A stretch of 64,000 nucleotides of DNA from Colwellia sp. MB3u-41 (lineage in GTDB: Bacteria > Pseudomonadota > Gammaproteobacteria > Enterobacterales > Alteromonadaceae): NCBI RefSeq assembly GCF_014076845.1, contig NZ_JACGUT010000084.1, forward strand, positions 658,646 to 722,645, written 5' to 3'. This document shows positions 45,687 to 54,174 of this stretch, piece by piece. A program made the translations under genes and the position numbers. The notes beneath the pieces were generated by a model. That model did not search any database. It saw only the letters and a list, made by a program, of their open reading frames with translations, and was not told the DNA's origin. Numbering within the stretch: the first letter of the stretch is position 1; every line of letters starts with the position of its first letter.

Positions 45687-47267
45687 ATGAGTATTGATTT
45701 TATTCTACCCGATATTGGTGAAGGTATCGTTGAATGTGAACTAGTTGAATGGCTAGTTAAAGAAGGCGACGTAATTGTTGAAGATCAGCCTATTGCTGAT
45801 GTGATGACCGATAAAGCGCTGGTACAAATTCCGGCGATGCATAATGGTACGGTTACTAAGCTTTATTACGCGCAGGGTGATATTGCCAAAGTACATAAAC
45901 CGCTTTTTTCAATGATAACTGATCAAGAACCTTCAGTTGAGCAACCGGCAAGTGTTCCTGAAATAGAAAATACAGCACGTGCTGAACACCCTGTAGCTGC
46001 GGCGGATGTTGTTGCTGCAACTTTCGAACGAGAAGACTTTATTTTACCGGATATCGGTGAAGGTATTGTGGAATGTGAACTTGTTGAATGGTTAGTTAAA
46101 GAAGGTGATGTGATTGTTGAAGATCAACCTATTGCTGATGTAATGACCGATAAAGCACTCGTACAAATTCCAGCGATGCATAATGGTACCGTCACTAAAC
46201 TTTACTATGCTAAAGGTGAAATTGCGAAAGTACACGCACCGTTATTTGAAATCGAAAAACGCTCTGTTAATACTAACGAACCAGCTGCTGTTGCAGTTAA
46301 ATCGGTTGAAACACCAACGGTTTCTGTAGCGAAAGAAGTCGCTGTTAGTAACATTAACGTTGAAAAGAAAGTCGTTAATAGTAAAGCTGTTGCTAGCCCA
46401 GCCGTGCGTCGTGTTGCTCGTGAGTTAAATGTTAATATTCATGAGATACCAGGCAGTGGCAAGAAAGGTCGTGTTTATAAAGAAGACGTCGTTTCTTTCA
46501 CTAAAGTACCAGTTGTAAGCACTGAAAATGTAACGCAAGTTGCTGCTGTTGCACAAAGTGGTGGTAAACGTGTTGAACCTATTCGCGGTATTAAAGCGGC
46601 TATGGCAAAAGCTATGGTACGTTCAGTGTCAACGATCCCTCACTTTACTTATTGTGAAGAAATAGACATGACAAACCTGATGGCGTTGCGCAGCGGGATG
46701 AAAGACGCTTATGCGAAGCAGGATATTAAATTAACCATGATGCCATTTTTCATGAAATCGATTTCTTTAGCGTTAAAAGAATTTCCGATTGTGAATACGC
46801 AGGTTAATGATGATTGTACTGAAATTACTTATTTTGATGATCATAATATCGGTATGGCTGTTGACTCTAAAGTTGGCTTACTCGTGCCTAATGTTAAGCA
46901 AGTACAGAATAAATCTATTGTTGATGTTGCTAAAGATATCATGCGTTTAACTGATTCTGCCCGTGCAGGTCGTGTTGGGGCCGAAGATTTAAAGGGGGGG
47001 ACTATTACCATTTCAAACATTGGCGCTATTGGCGGCACTGTTGCGACGCCAATCATCAATAAACCAGAATCTGCGATTGTAGCGTTAGGTAAATTACAAA
47101 AATTACCACGCTTTAATGATAAAGGTGAAGTAGAAGCACGCTATATTATGCAAGTAAGTTGGTCTGGAGATCATCGTGTTATTGATGGTGGTTCAATTGC
47201 TCGTTTTTGTAACTTGTGGAAATCATTTTTAGAAGAACCAAGCAATATGTTGATGCATATGTCTTAG
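45687..47267 (+). CDS. bkdB: Branched-chain 2-oxoacid dehydrogenase E2 (two lipoyl domains)
   Basis: Dihydrolipoyl acyltransferase, 526 aa. Two lipoyl domains at residues 5-73 and 118-186 are nearly identical (Lys43 and Lys156 in MTDKALVQ); within the aligned 69 residues I see only three differences. After a Val/Ala-rich linker come the E3-binding domain (ASPAVRRVARELNVNIHEIP, about 235-268) and the catalytic acyltransferase domain with the active-site motif DHRVIDGG near the end. Branched-chain E2 usually has one lipoyl domain, so duplication here is a lineage feature. An E3 gene is not present in this operon, so a shared dihydrolipoamide dehydrogenase is expected. Confidence 0.93.
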   Translation: MSIDFILPDIGEGIVECELVEWLVKEGDVIVEDQPIADVMTDKALVQIPAMHNGTVTKLYYAQGDIAKVHKPLFSMITDQEPSVEQPASVPEIENTARAEHPVAAADVVAATFEREDFILPDIGEGIVECELVEWLVKEGDVIVEDQPIADVMTDKALVQIPAMHNGTVTKLYYAKGEIAKVHAPLFEIEKRSVNTNEPAAVAVKSVETPTVSVAKEVAVSNINVEKKVVNSKAVASPAVRRVARELNVNIHEIPGSGKKGRVYKEDVVSFTKVPVVSTENVTQVAAVAQSGGKRVEPIRGIKAAMAKAMVRSVSTIPHFTYCEEIDMTNLMALRSGMKDAYAKQDIKLTMMPFFMKSISLALKEFPIVNTQVNDDCTEITYFDDHNIGMAVDSKVGLLVPNVKQVQNKSIVDVAKDIMRLTDSARAGRVGAEDLKGGTITISNIGAIGGTVATPIINKPESAIVALGKLQKLPRFNDKGEVEARYIMQVSWSGDHRVIDGGSIARFCNLWKSFLEEPSNMLMHMS

Positions 47268-47286
47268 TTCGACGCTTTTTGATATT

Positions 47287-47313
47287 AAAAAACCTGCTTA
47301 TGCAGGTTTTTTT
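47287..47313. terminator. Intrinsic terminator after the bkd operon
   Basis: AAAAAACCTGC-TTAT-GCAGGTTTTTT, with a long T-run; it can serve the bkd operon and the convergent unknown gene. Confidence 0.93.
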
Positions 47314-47329
47314 GTTTAAACCCCATAGT

Positions 47330-48064
47330 TTACATGGAAAGGAATATGTAAGTAGACTCATTATTTGATGATGAGCTAGTTGACGAAAACGTCCACCATG
47401 GCTGCTGATTAATATCTTTTATAATTTTATTCAACGCGTCTTTTTGTTTTTCAATCGCCAATATTTCGCAATAGGGCTGTTTACAAATTACAGAGATCAA
47501 ATCAATATTTGTGGCTTCATAATGCGTTAAGACAAAGTCAGAAATATTGTTTTTCATATTATAGCCCCAATCTACATCGTCTTCTTTTTGATGAAAATCA
47601 TAGATGTCATTTCTTGTTTTACCTCGAAACGAACTCAAGAAAAATTTGAAGGGTTCTGGAGCGAGTGCTTGCATTTCTTCATCAGTAACTTTACTACCAT
47701 CAAATTCATTTAATTGATTTTTCAATAATGAAATTTTATTTTTTGATTTTTTATATTTGTCCTTTAATAATTGATGCTCAGCGATTAAATCTAGGTGCTG
47801 CTGATTTAACATTTCGTCACCGTCAACAGTTGTTAATGTCTGGTTATTGGTGACTTGTGGTTGGACTTGACTAGCATCAATGGTTTGATCGAGTACATCC
47901 GGAGCGACTTTTAATTTTGATATCTTTGCGGTTGGCGGTGTCTTAACTGCGATTACCATAGGAGGTGTCAAATTATCTTGATAACTTTCAGTGCTCAAGG
48001 ATGAAAAAACATAGCCGAGTATTGCCCCAACAGCCAAAAGTACCAGCGCTTTTAGTGAATTCAT
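47330..48064 (-). CDS. Membrane-anchored protein of unknown function
   Basis: About 244 aa. One N-terminal membrane helix (MNSLKALVLLAVGAILGYVF), a Pro/Thr/Val-rich linker, a coiled coil at about residues 88-125 (LLKDKYKKSKNKISLLKNQL), then a globular part with a Cys pair (CKQPYC) and a Ser-rich end. The start at 48064 is preferred because AAAAGGA precedes it by 7 bases; the frame is open to 48130. No family recognised. The Cys pair in the extracytoplasmic part could form a disulfide. Confidence 0.65.
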   Translation of the reverse strand: MNSLKALVLLAVGAILGYVFSSLSTESYQDNLTPPMVIAVKTPPTAKISKLKVAPDVLDQTIDASQVQPQVTNNQTLTTVDGDEMLNQQHLDLIAEHQLLKDKYKKSKNKISLLKNQLNEFDGSKVTDEEMQALAPEPFKFFLSSFRGKTRNDIYDFHQKEDDVDWGYNMKNNISDFVLTHYEATNIDLISVICKQPYCEILAIEKQKDALNKIIKDINQQPWWTFSSTSSSSNNESTYIFLSM

Positions 48065-48196
48065 ATAAATCCTTTTATCGTGCGTTATTATTTTTTTTAA
48101 AGATATTACCTCAATAAAATTATCTTTCAAGCGGTTAAAGTTTAAAAGTGCTTTAAGTTAACATCAAGTGACTTTAACGATATACTTTTTAGTAGA

Positions 48197-50059
48197 GTGG
48201 GCTGGCTAGGAAATTACGTGCACGAAAATAAACTTCAACATTTTTATATTGCCGAAGAGCAATCTGTTTATTTATTAAATACCAAAGATTCTACTAAATT
48301 AAAAGTCTGGGTCGAGTTATGTCAGCAACAATTAGGTTTACTTGGCTATCAAAATATCGCTTTATTAGGAAAGGGGGCCTATGGTTTTGTTTTTAATGGT
48401 GACGATGATTTGGGTAATGCATTTGTTTTCAAATTTTCACGAATGAATTTACCTCAGCATGTCCAAGACCGCTTAGCAGAAGAAGCTGAAATTCAAGGGG
48501 AGTTATCGCATAGACGAATTCCAAAGGTTGTTAAGTATTACAAAATAAAACGCCAATCTATTGTTCATATGCAACGTGCCCCTGGCGTTGACTTAGAAAA
48601 GTATTCTCATCAGCATGGCCCTTTAGCACCTGAGCTTGTTGTCAGTATTGCCATTCAGTTGGCCGAAATCCTTTTATATTTGCGTGATCCAAATAAACAT
48701 GAAAAAGGTAAGCCCTATGTGCACGGTGACATAAAACCTTCAAATGTTGTGTATAACGAAAAAACAGGCAAAGTATACTTAGTGGATTGGGGCTCAGCTG
48801 TTATTGCTCAATTAGATGCCTCAGGACAAAATACTGCCAATAGCATTATGGATTTAATGAGCAGTGATTTACAAAATACCAATGCGCGCTTGGGCGATGT
48901 TTACTTTATTGGTCAAGACCAAATAAGTGGGGCTATGTCGTCACCGCGTTTTGATGAGCAGGGATTAGCCGCAACACTCTATGCAATAGCATCAGGTCAA
49001 TCGTGCCGGTACGGTCATCAAGTTATTTCACCGCTTTCACTAGGCTTACCAAAGCTGTTGGCGAAAATTATTGAAGGGATGCTCAGTGATAATCAAAAAA
49101 CACGCAATAGTGCCGGCGATTACTTTTTCAAGCAGTTACCTTACTTAAAACGTATGGTTATGGCAAAACAGCATCGCTCTTTAGATACGGAGCTACTGAT
49201 CCCTGTTTGGCTAAAGTCAAAGACAGACAAAATTATTGATACCGTTGTTTATGGTTCAAGAAAATCATTTTTAAGAGAATCAACAGAAAGTGATGAATTA
49301 AATGAGATTGATGATGCGCAACTTGAAAAATATTATAAAAATTTTCTTATGGGCATGGGCGATACAGAAAAAGGCTTTATTGCAGCAGTAGGCCGTTTGG
49401 GCAGCTTTCCGGTGGTGGGAGGTTTAGCGATACGTTGGCAAGCTGATGGTGTGTATATCGATTCTAATTTAACTTTATTTGATCCAAGCTTGAACGCTTC
49501 TTTTCAAAGTGCAGTGAATAACATGGTGCACCTCGCGCAAGGTATTCATCGTGTCGGTATGTTTAAGAGTTGTTTATTTAACGCCAGAAATACGCTTCAT
49601 GTGGAAAGGCAGAGCAGTGAACATGATTTTATTGCCCAATTGGGACAAACGTTTGCTTTCGAGGTCAGTGATATTGCAGAAGTTGACGATATTACTCGTC
49701 TACATTCATATTTCGAAGACGGCAAAGATCCCGATGAATACTTATATTTACCTGATGAGATAATGGCCGTATTAGGGCGTTTGAATTTAATTCATCATAC
49801 CGGTTGTATTATTTTTGAAGTTTTACCCACTCACTTAAAAATTCATAGTTATTTAATGTTGCTTAATCATCAAAAAAAGGAAGAATTTACTGAGTGTTTA
49901 GCCGAAATTATTAACCTGTTACCAACAATTAAAGGGCAAGGAATTTCAGGGTTTATGAAACTACCCTACAAAGACACACGATATTTCGAACATATTAGCG
50001 CTTTACCTGAAAAGTACTATCCTAGAAATCCTAAAACGATTGAATCAACGAAGAAATAA
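48197..50059 (+). CDS. Serine/threonine protein-kinase-like protein
   Basis: A 620-aa protein with a Hanks-type kinase fold in the first 310 residues: Gly-rich loop GKGAYGFV (58-65), a candidate ATP-binding Lys79 in FKF, catalytic-loop HGDIKPSN (176-183) and metal-binding DWG (197-199). HRD is HGD and DFG is DWG here, changes seen in some active and some weak kinases. The next 300 residues are not recognised and have no membrane segment. The start is a GTG at 48197; a GTG at 48218 is an alternative. The substrate is unknown. Confidence 0.75.
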   Translation: MGWLGNYVHENKLQHFYIAEEQSVYLLNTKDSTKLKVWVELCQQQLGLLGYQNIALLGKGAYGFVFNGDDDLGNAFVFKFSRMNLPQHVQDRLAEEAEIQGELSHRRIPKVVKYYKIKRQSIVHMQRAPGVDLEKYSHQHGPLAPELVVSIAIQLAEILLYLRDPNKHEKGKPYVHGDIKPSNVVYNEKTGKVYLVDWGSAVIAQLDASGQNTANSIMDLMSSDLQNTNARLGDVYFIGQDQISGAMSSPRFDEQGLAATLYAIASGQSCRYGHQVISPLSLGLPKLLAKIIEGMLSDNQKTRNSAGDYFFKQLPYLKRMVMAKQHRSLDTELLIPVWLKSKTDKIIDTVVYGSRKSFLRESTESDELNEIDDAQLEKYYKNFLMGMGDTEKGFIAAVGRLGSFPVVGGLAIRWQADGVYIDSNLTLFDPSLNASFQSAVNNMVHLAQGIHRVGMFKSCLFNARNTLHVERQSSEHDFIAQLGQTFAFEVSDIAEVDDITRLHSYFEDGKDPDEYLYLPDEIMAVLGRLNLIHHTGCIIFEVLPTHLKIHSYLMLLNHQKKEEFTECLAEIINLLPTIKGQGISGFMKLPYKDTRYFEHISALPEKYYPRNPKTIESTKK

Positions 50060-50060
50060 C

Positions 50061-50456
50061 ATGACTAACAAAATTGGTGAAATGGCGTGGCTAGATTTAA
50101 CGGTAGATAATGCCACTGAGGTGAAAGACTTTTATCAGAAAGTTGTGAGTTGACAAGCCGAAGATGTTGCAATGGTGGATCATCATGATTATGTCATGAA
50201 TAGCCCAGAGACTCGTGAAGCTGTTAGTGGTATTTGTCATGCTAAAGGGGAAAATGATGATATGCCTGCTGCGTGGTTACCTTATTTTTTAGTTAAAGAC
50301 CTGCACGAATCTATTGCCCATGTTACTCAGCTTGGAGGTGAGCTGGTGGCTGAAATAAAACAAGCGGGTAACGACAAGTATGTGGTTGTTAAAGATCCCG
50401 CTGGCGCTGTTTGTTCACATTATCAAAAGGTTGATATCTGCCACTGCAGATTTTAA
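50061..50456 (+). pseudogene. VOC (glyoxalase) family gene with one in-frame TGA
   Basis: From the ATG at 50061 the frame reads MTNKIGEMAWLDLTVDNATE, meets a TGA at 50151-50153 (codon 31) and continues open to a TAA at 50456 with VDHHDYVMNSPET, YFLVKDLHESIAHVTQLGGE and DPAGAVCSHYQK. This is a complete VOC-family protein of about 131 aa otherwise. The stop stands where a Trp is usual (VV-x-W-Q), so one TGG-to-TGA change explains it. The start lies one base after the kinase gene. Either a recent mutation or a sequencing error. Confidence 0.8.
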
Positions 50457-50528
50457 ATTTTTGTGGCTATTTGAGACGTTGAATTTAATGAAGTTAAATG
50501 TTCGCTTCGCTTCATTATATTTTTGGTG

Positions 50529-51869
50529 TTAGCGCTCACTTATTGGTAGTGCACCGCTGGGTAGGAATAAGCGTTGGTAAAGGCGAGTTGCATAATCATC
50601 AGTCATCCCAGAAACATAATCAGCGATAACCCTAAATTCGTTTAGGTTATGCTCCTTTGCATAAAGCCAACGCTGTGTTGCATGTTTAGGTAATAAACGT
50701 GTCGGATCGCTTGCCAGCGCTTCAAATAATTCCATCACTATTTGTTGTCCCCGATACTCGAGTTGCTGAATACTCGTTTGTTTAATAACAAATGCAAAGA
50801 CAAAGTCTTTGAATATTTGCAGAGCTTTTGCTGAATTTTCTGGTAGCTTTGCATTGTATCGTAGTAGTGGTTCAGCAAAGTTTAGGTCGCAGCTATCATT
50901 TAAATCACTTAAATAAATTTCAGTTATTAAATAATTTACCAAGCCGCCAATCGCTTCTTTTTGAATGTAATGTTGTTCATTAAAAAGCATAACGGTTAAG
51001 TTTTTACAATAATCTTGTATCCAAGGTTCATCAATTTTTTCGAGTTTAGCGATGACTTCTCGCTCAAAATCTTGCTGGCTCACGACACCTGTTACAATCG
51101 CGTCTTCTAAATCATGAATGCCATAAGCGATATCGTCAGCGAGCTCCATAATAGAGCAATCGAGTGATTTAAATATTGTTTTATTATGGCTACCATCGAT
51201 GTTTTTTATTGATTGAAAAAGCGCACGGTCACTAGCAGATAAAGGTGATAGAACCCACGCAAACATTTCAGCGTCATCGCTATATAATCCTTTAGCGGGA
51301 TGCCAGTCAGAAGCTTTTAGTTGTCTAAACGTTTTAGGGGCAAGTGGTAAAGGTAATGTTGTTAAGTTTGTTAATGTTTGTGGATATTTTATTAACCCTA
51401 ATAGTGTGCGACGAGACAAATTCATTCCATAAAATTCACTAAAGGGCTCTAAGTGTGAAACGATACGAAATGTTTGCCCGTTGCCTTCAAAGCCACCATG
51501 GTTTCGCATCATATAATTAAGAGCGACCTCTCCACCGTGACCAAAAGGTGGATGACCAATATCGTGAGCCAAGCATATAGATTCAATTAATGTTTCGTCA
51601 GCAGGAAAAAGTTCAGCAGATAATTCTGTATGCTTATTCCTTAATTGAGCACTAATTCCAGAGCCAATTTGTGCCGCTTCTAAAGAATGCGTTAATCGAG
51701 TACGGTAAAAGTCACTTTGTCCACTGCCCATTACTTGGGTTTTTGACTGTAAACGCCTAAAAGCCGCTGAATGAAGTATGCGTGCACGATCACGTTGATA
51801 AGAACTGCGGTGATCATGTTGACGTTTTGCAACACTGGCTTGTTTTCGCTCTGCCCAAATCTCGTTCAT
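50529..51869 (-). CDS. dgt: Deoxyguanosinetriphosphate triphosphohydrolase (Dgt family)
   Basis: A roughly 446-aa HD-domain dNTP triphosphohydrolase releasing tripolyphosphate from dGTP. Motifs: the conserved start AFRRLQSKTQVMGSG, the first metal His in TRLTHSLEAAQIG, the HD pair in LAHDIGHPPFGHGGE, and a third Asp in MELADDIAYGIHD. ATG at 51869 with AAGGTG before it. It is convergent with the VOC pseudogene and upstream of an unannotated gap. Confidence 0.9.
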   Translation of the reverse strand: MNEIWAERKQASVAKRQHDHRSSYQRDRARILHSAAFRRLQSKTQVMGSGQSDFYRTRLTHSLEAAQIGSGISAQLRNKHTELSAELFPADETLIESICLAHDIGHPPFGHGGEVALNYMMRNHGGFEGNGQTFRIVSHLEPFSEFYGMNLSRRTLLGLIKYPQTLTNLTTLPLPLAPKTFRQLKASDWHPAKGLYSDDAEMFAWVLSPLSASDRALFQSIKNIDGSHNKTIFKSLDCSIMELADDIAYGIHDLEDAIVTGVVSQQDFEREVIAKLEKIDEPWIQDYCKNLTVMLFNEQHYIQKEAIGGLVNYLITEIYLSDLNDSCDLNFAEPLLRYNAKLPENSAKALQIFKDFVFAFVIKQTSIQQLEYRGQQIVMELFEALASDPTRLLPKHATQRWLYAKEHNLNEFRVIADYVSGMTDDYATRLYQRLFLPSGALPISER

Positions 51870-51875
51870 ACACAC

Positions 51876-52330
51876 CTTATTTCAATTGAAATTATCTTAA
51901 CCGATTTTACATACCATGATAATATGCGCTGATTATTATCGCTAGGTAACAATATTTATTAGCGGTGTTACACCTTACCCAGTTTTTATTTATGAATGCA
52001 AGTGTTTCTCTTTAAAGGGGTTATGTGATTTGTTAATTCTTCTTTCAACGTATTACTGTTGAGTCTCTTGTTATTTAGTAGCGATGTTTTGCCCAGGGTA
52101 ACGAGATCAATACGCAAAATAAGACTGTTTCATGTATCGCTCAAAGTGTCGTAACCGATAAGATAGAATGTATGGCAGGCTTAGCTAACTCACCTTTTAT
52201 TGTTGAAGATGATGGCAGCCGCATCGAGTGATAACTTGTTCATGTAGCTATCAAGGGATGAAACATATTAAAGAGCAAGGCACCTATCAATTAATTATTG
52301 ATAAATACCTCTAAATAGGGAGCTATAACG
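51876..52330. other. Gap with possible remnant of a solute-binding protein gene
   Basis: No intact ORF. On the plus strand, 52258-52314 reads MKHIKEQGTYQLIIDKYL then a stop, an ending typical of family-3 periplasmic solute-binding proteins. Just upstream, another frame reads DKIECMAGLANSPFIVEDD. Together they could be the broken end of such a gene, but the evidence is short. Confidence 0.35.
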
Positions 52331-53293
52331 TTAAGAATTAGCAATAAAAATAGCCCGTTTGGGGGCTGGGTAACCCTCTATTGTTTTACTGCTATCGTTG
52401 GGGTCAAGAAAATCGGCCAGTGATTCAGTGTCTATCCAGTCAGTTTTTCGCTGCTCATCAAGAGCGGTAATGTCCGTATTCACGATACGTATATTTTTAA
52501 ATCCACAACGTGAAAGCCACGCGCACATTGCATCACAACTGGGTAAAAACCAGACATTACGCATTTTAGCGTAACGCTCTCCAGGCACTAAAATGGTATT
52601 ATCGTCGCCATCAACCACTAACGTTTCTAATACTAATTCGCCCCCTTTTACTAGTTGTGCTTTTAATTGATAAATAAAGTCGATAGGAGAGCGGCGATGA
52701 TATAAAACACCCATAGCAAAAACGGTGTCAAAAGCGTGAAGTTCAGGCAGTTGCTCGACACCTAATGGCAGTAAATTTACTTTAGAGTCATTAACAAAGT
52801 GCTGAATCGCATTGAACTGAGTGAAAAATAACTGTGTGGGGTCGATGCCCACCACAAATTTAGCGCCTTCGCCTCGCATACGCCACAAGTGATAACCACT
52901 ACCGCAGCCAATATCTAACACATATTTATTTTTTAACGGACTAATATGCTCTTTTAAACGATCCCATTTGAAGTCTGAACGCCATTCGGTGTCTATGTGC
53001 AAACCATGAATATGATAAGGGCCTTTTCGCCAAGGTTTGAATTTTTTCAATAAGTTTTCTAAACGTTTATATTCTCCTTCACTAATATCCTCTTTTTTAC
53101 CCACACTTACCCCATCACTAATATTAATAACTGACGGTGTTGTTTTGGGTAGCGCTGCTAATGTTTTTTGCCATTGGGCAAATTCGCCGTGTAAATGTTC
53201 TTTTTTCCATTGAGTTAGTTGCGCGGGTAGTACATCTAACCAATGGTTTAAGCGGTTTTGGGCGATTTCTTGATAGAATTTATTGAATGACAT
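52331..53293 (-). CDS. cmoB: tRNA U34 carboxymethyltransferase CmoB
   Basis: A 320-aa methyltransferase-fold enzyme that transfers a carboxymethyl group from Cx-SAM (made by CmoA) to 5-hydroxyuridine at tRNA position 34, giving cmo5U. The SAM-binding motif is [15 protein letters not shown], and the upstream [20 protein letters not shown] is a CmoB signature. It is 8 bp downstream of cmoA on the minus strand, so the two are an operon. Confidence 0.95.
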   Translation of the reverse strand: MSFNKFYQEIAQNRLNHWLDVLPAQLTQWKKEHLHGEFAQWQKTLAALPKTTPSVINISDGVSVGKKEDISEGEYKRLENLLKKFKPWRKGPYHIHGLHIDTEWRSDFKWDRLKEHISPLKNKYVLDIGCGSGYHLWRMRGEGAKFVVGIDPTQLFFTQFNAIQHFVNDSKVNLLPLGVEQLPELHAFDTVFAMGVLYHRRSPIDFIYQLKAQLVKGGELVLETLVVDGDDNTILVPGERYAKMRNVWFLPSCDAMCAWLSRCGFKNIRIVNTDITALDEQRKTDWIDTESLADFLDPNDSSKTIEGYPAPKRAIFIANS

Positions 53294-53301
53294 GAATAAA
53301 G

Positions 53302-54036
53302 TTACTTAATGGCGATGAGTGAAAAGAAATTAAAACATTGAAACCAAGGCGTTTGATGGCTCAATCCCGCATTTTTCAGGCGTTCAATATGTTCAGGCAA
53401 GCTATCAATAAGCATAACTTTTTCAATGGCAGTACGCTTTTGGGCTATTTCTAGCTCACTGTAGCCATTGGCGCGTTTAAAATCGAGGTGCAAATCGACA
53501 AGCAGTTCATTACATATCTCATCATCTGCTGATATTTTTTCTGATAAGAGTAATAAACCACCTGGTTTTAAGCCAAGGGCTATTTTATTTATTAATGAAG
53601 CGCGTATTTCAGGTTCAATAAACTGTAAGGTGAAATTAAGCACCACCATAGAAGCGTTTTCAATCACAACATCTAAAATGTTACTCTCAATTATCTCTAC
53701 AGGGGTATCTCCCTTGAATGCATTAACGTGCATTTTACAGCGCTCCACCATCGCCGAAGAATTATCAACACCTATAATTTTACAGTTTTTTGCGGTAATA
53801 GCTTTACGCATGGCTATGGTTGCAGCGCCGAGCGAGCAACCTAAATCATAAATATTACTATTGTCGGTGACAAAACGCTGACTTAAACGACCAATGGTAT
53901 CAATAATGGTATTGTAACCCGGCACAGAGCGGGAAATCATATCAGGAAAAACTTCAACAACATGTGCGTCAAAAGTAAAATCTTTAATCTGGCTTTGTTT
54001 TTTTGAAAAAATTAAATCGGGCTCTGATGGTTTCAT
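53302..54036 (-). CDS. cmoA: Carboxy-S-adenosyl-L-methionine synthase CmoA
   Basis: A 244-aa SAM-dependent enzyme producing Cx-SAM from SAM and prephenate. [20 protein letters not shown] near the start and the SAM motif [16 protein letters not shown] are characteristic. First gene of the cmoA-cmoB operon. Divergent from the diguanylate cyclase gene at 54175. Confidence 0.95.
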   Translation of the reverse strand: MKPSEPDLIFSKKQSQIKDFTFDAHVVEVFPDMISRSVPGYNTIIDTIGRLSQRFVTDNSNIYDLGCSLGAATIAMRKAITAKNCKIIGVDNSSAMVERCKMHVNAFKGDTPVEIIESNILDVVIENASMVVLNFTLQFIEPEIRASLINKIALGLKPGGLLLLSEKISADDEICNELLVDLHLDFKRANGYSELEIAQKRTAIEKVMLIDSLPEHIERLKNAGLSHQTPWFQCFNFFSLIAIK

Positions 54037-54174
54037 TACGTTGAACTTGTATGGGTGTTAAATATCAATTTTGCGTTATTTTAACTTAAATTTATTGTCA
54101 TGGGGTAGTATTGCATGCGTTTAGTCGTTAAAGCTAAAAGTTACGCTGCAATTTTGGGTGAATAAGGTCTATAA

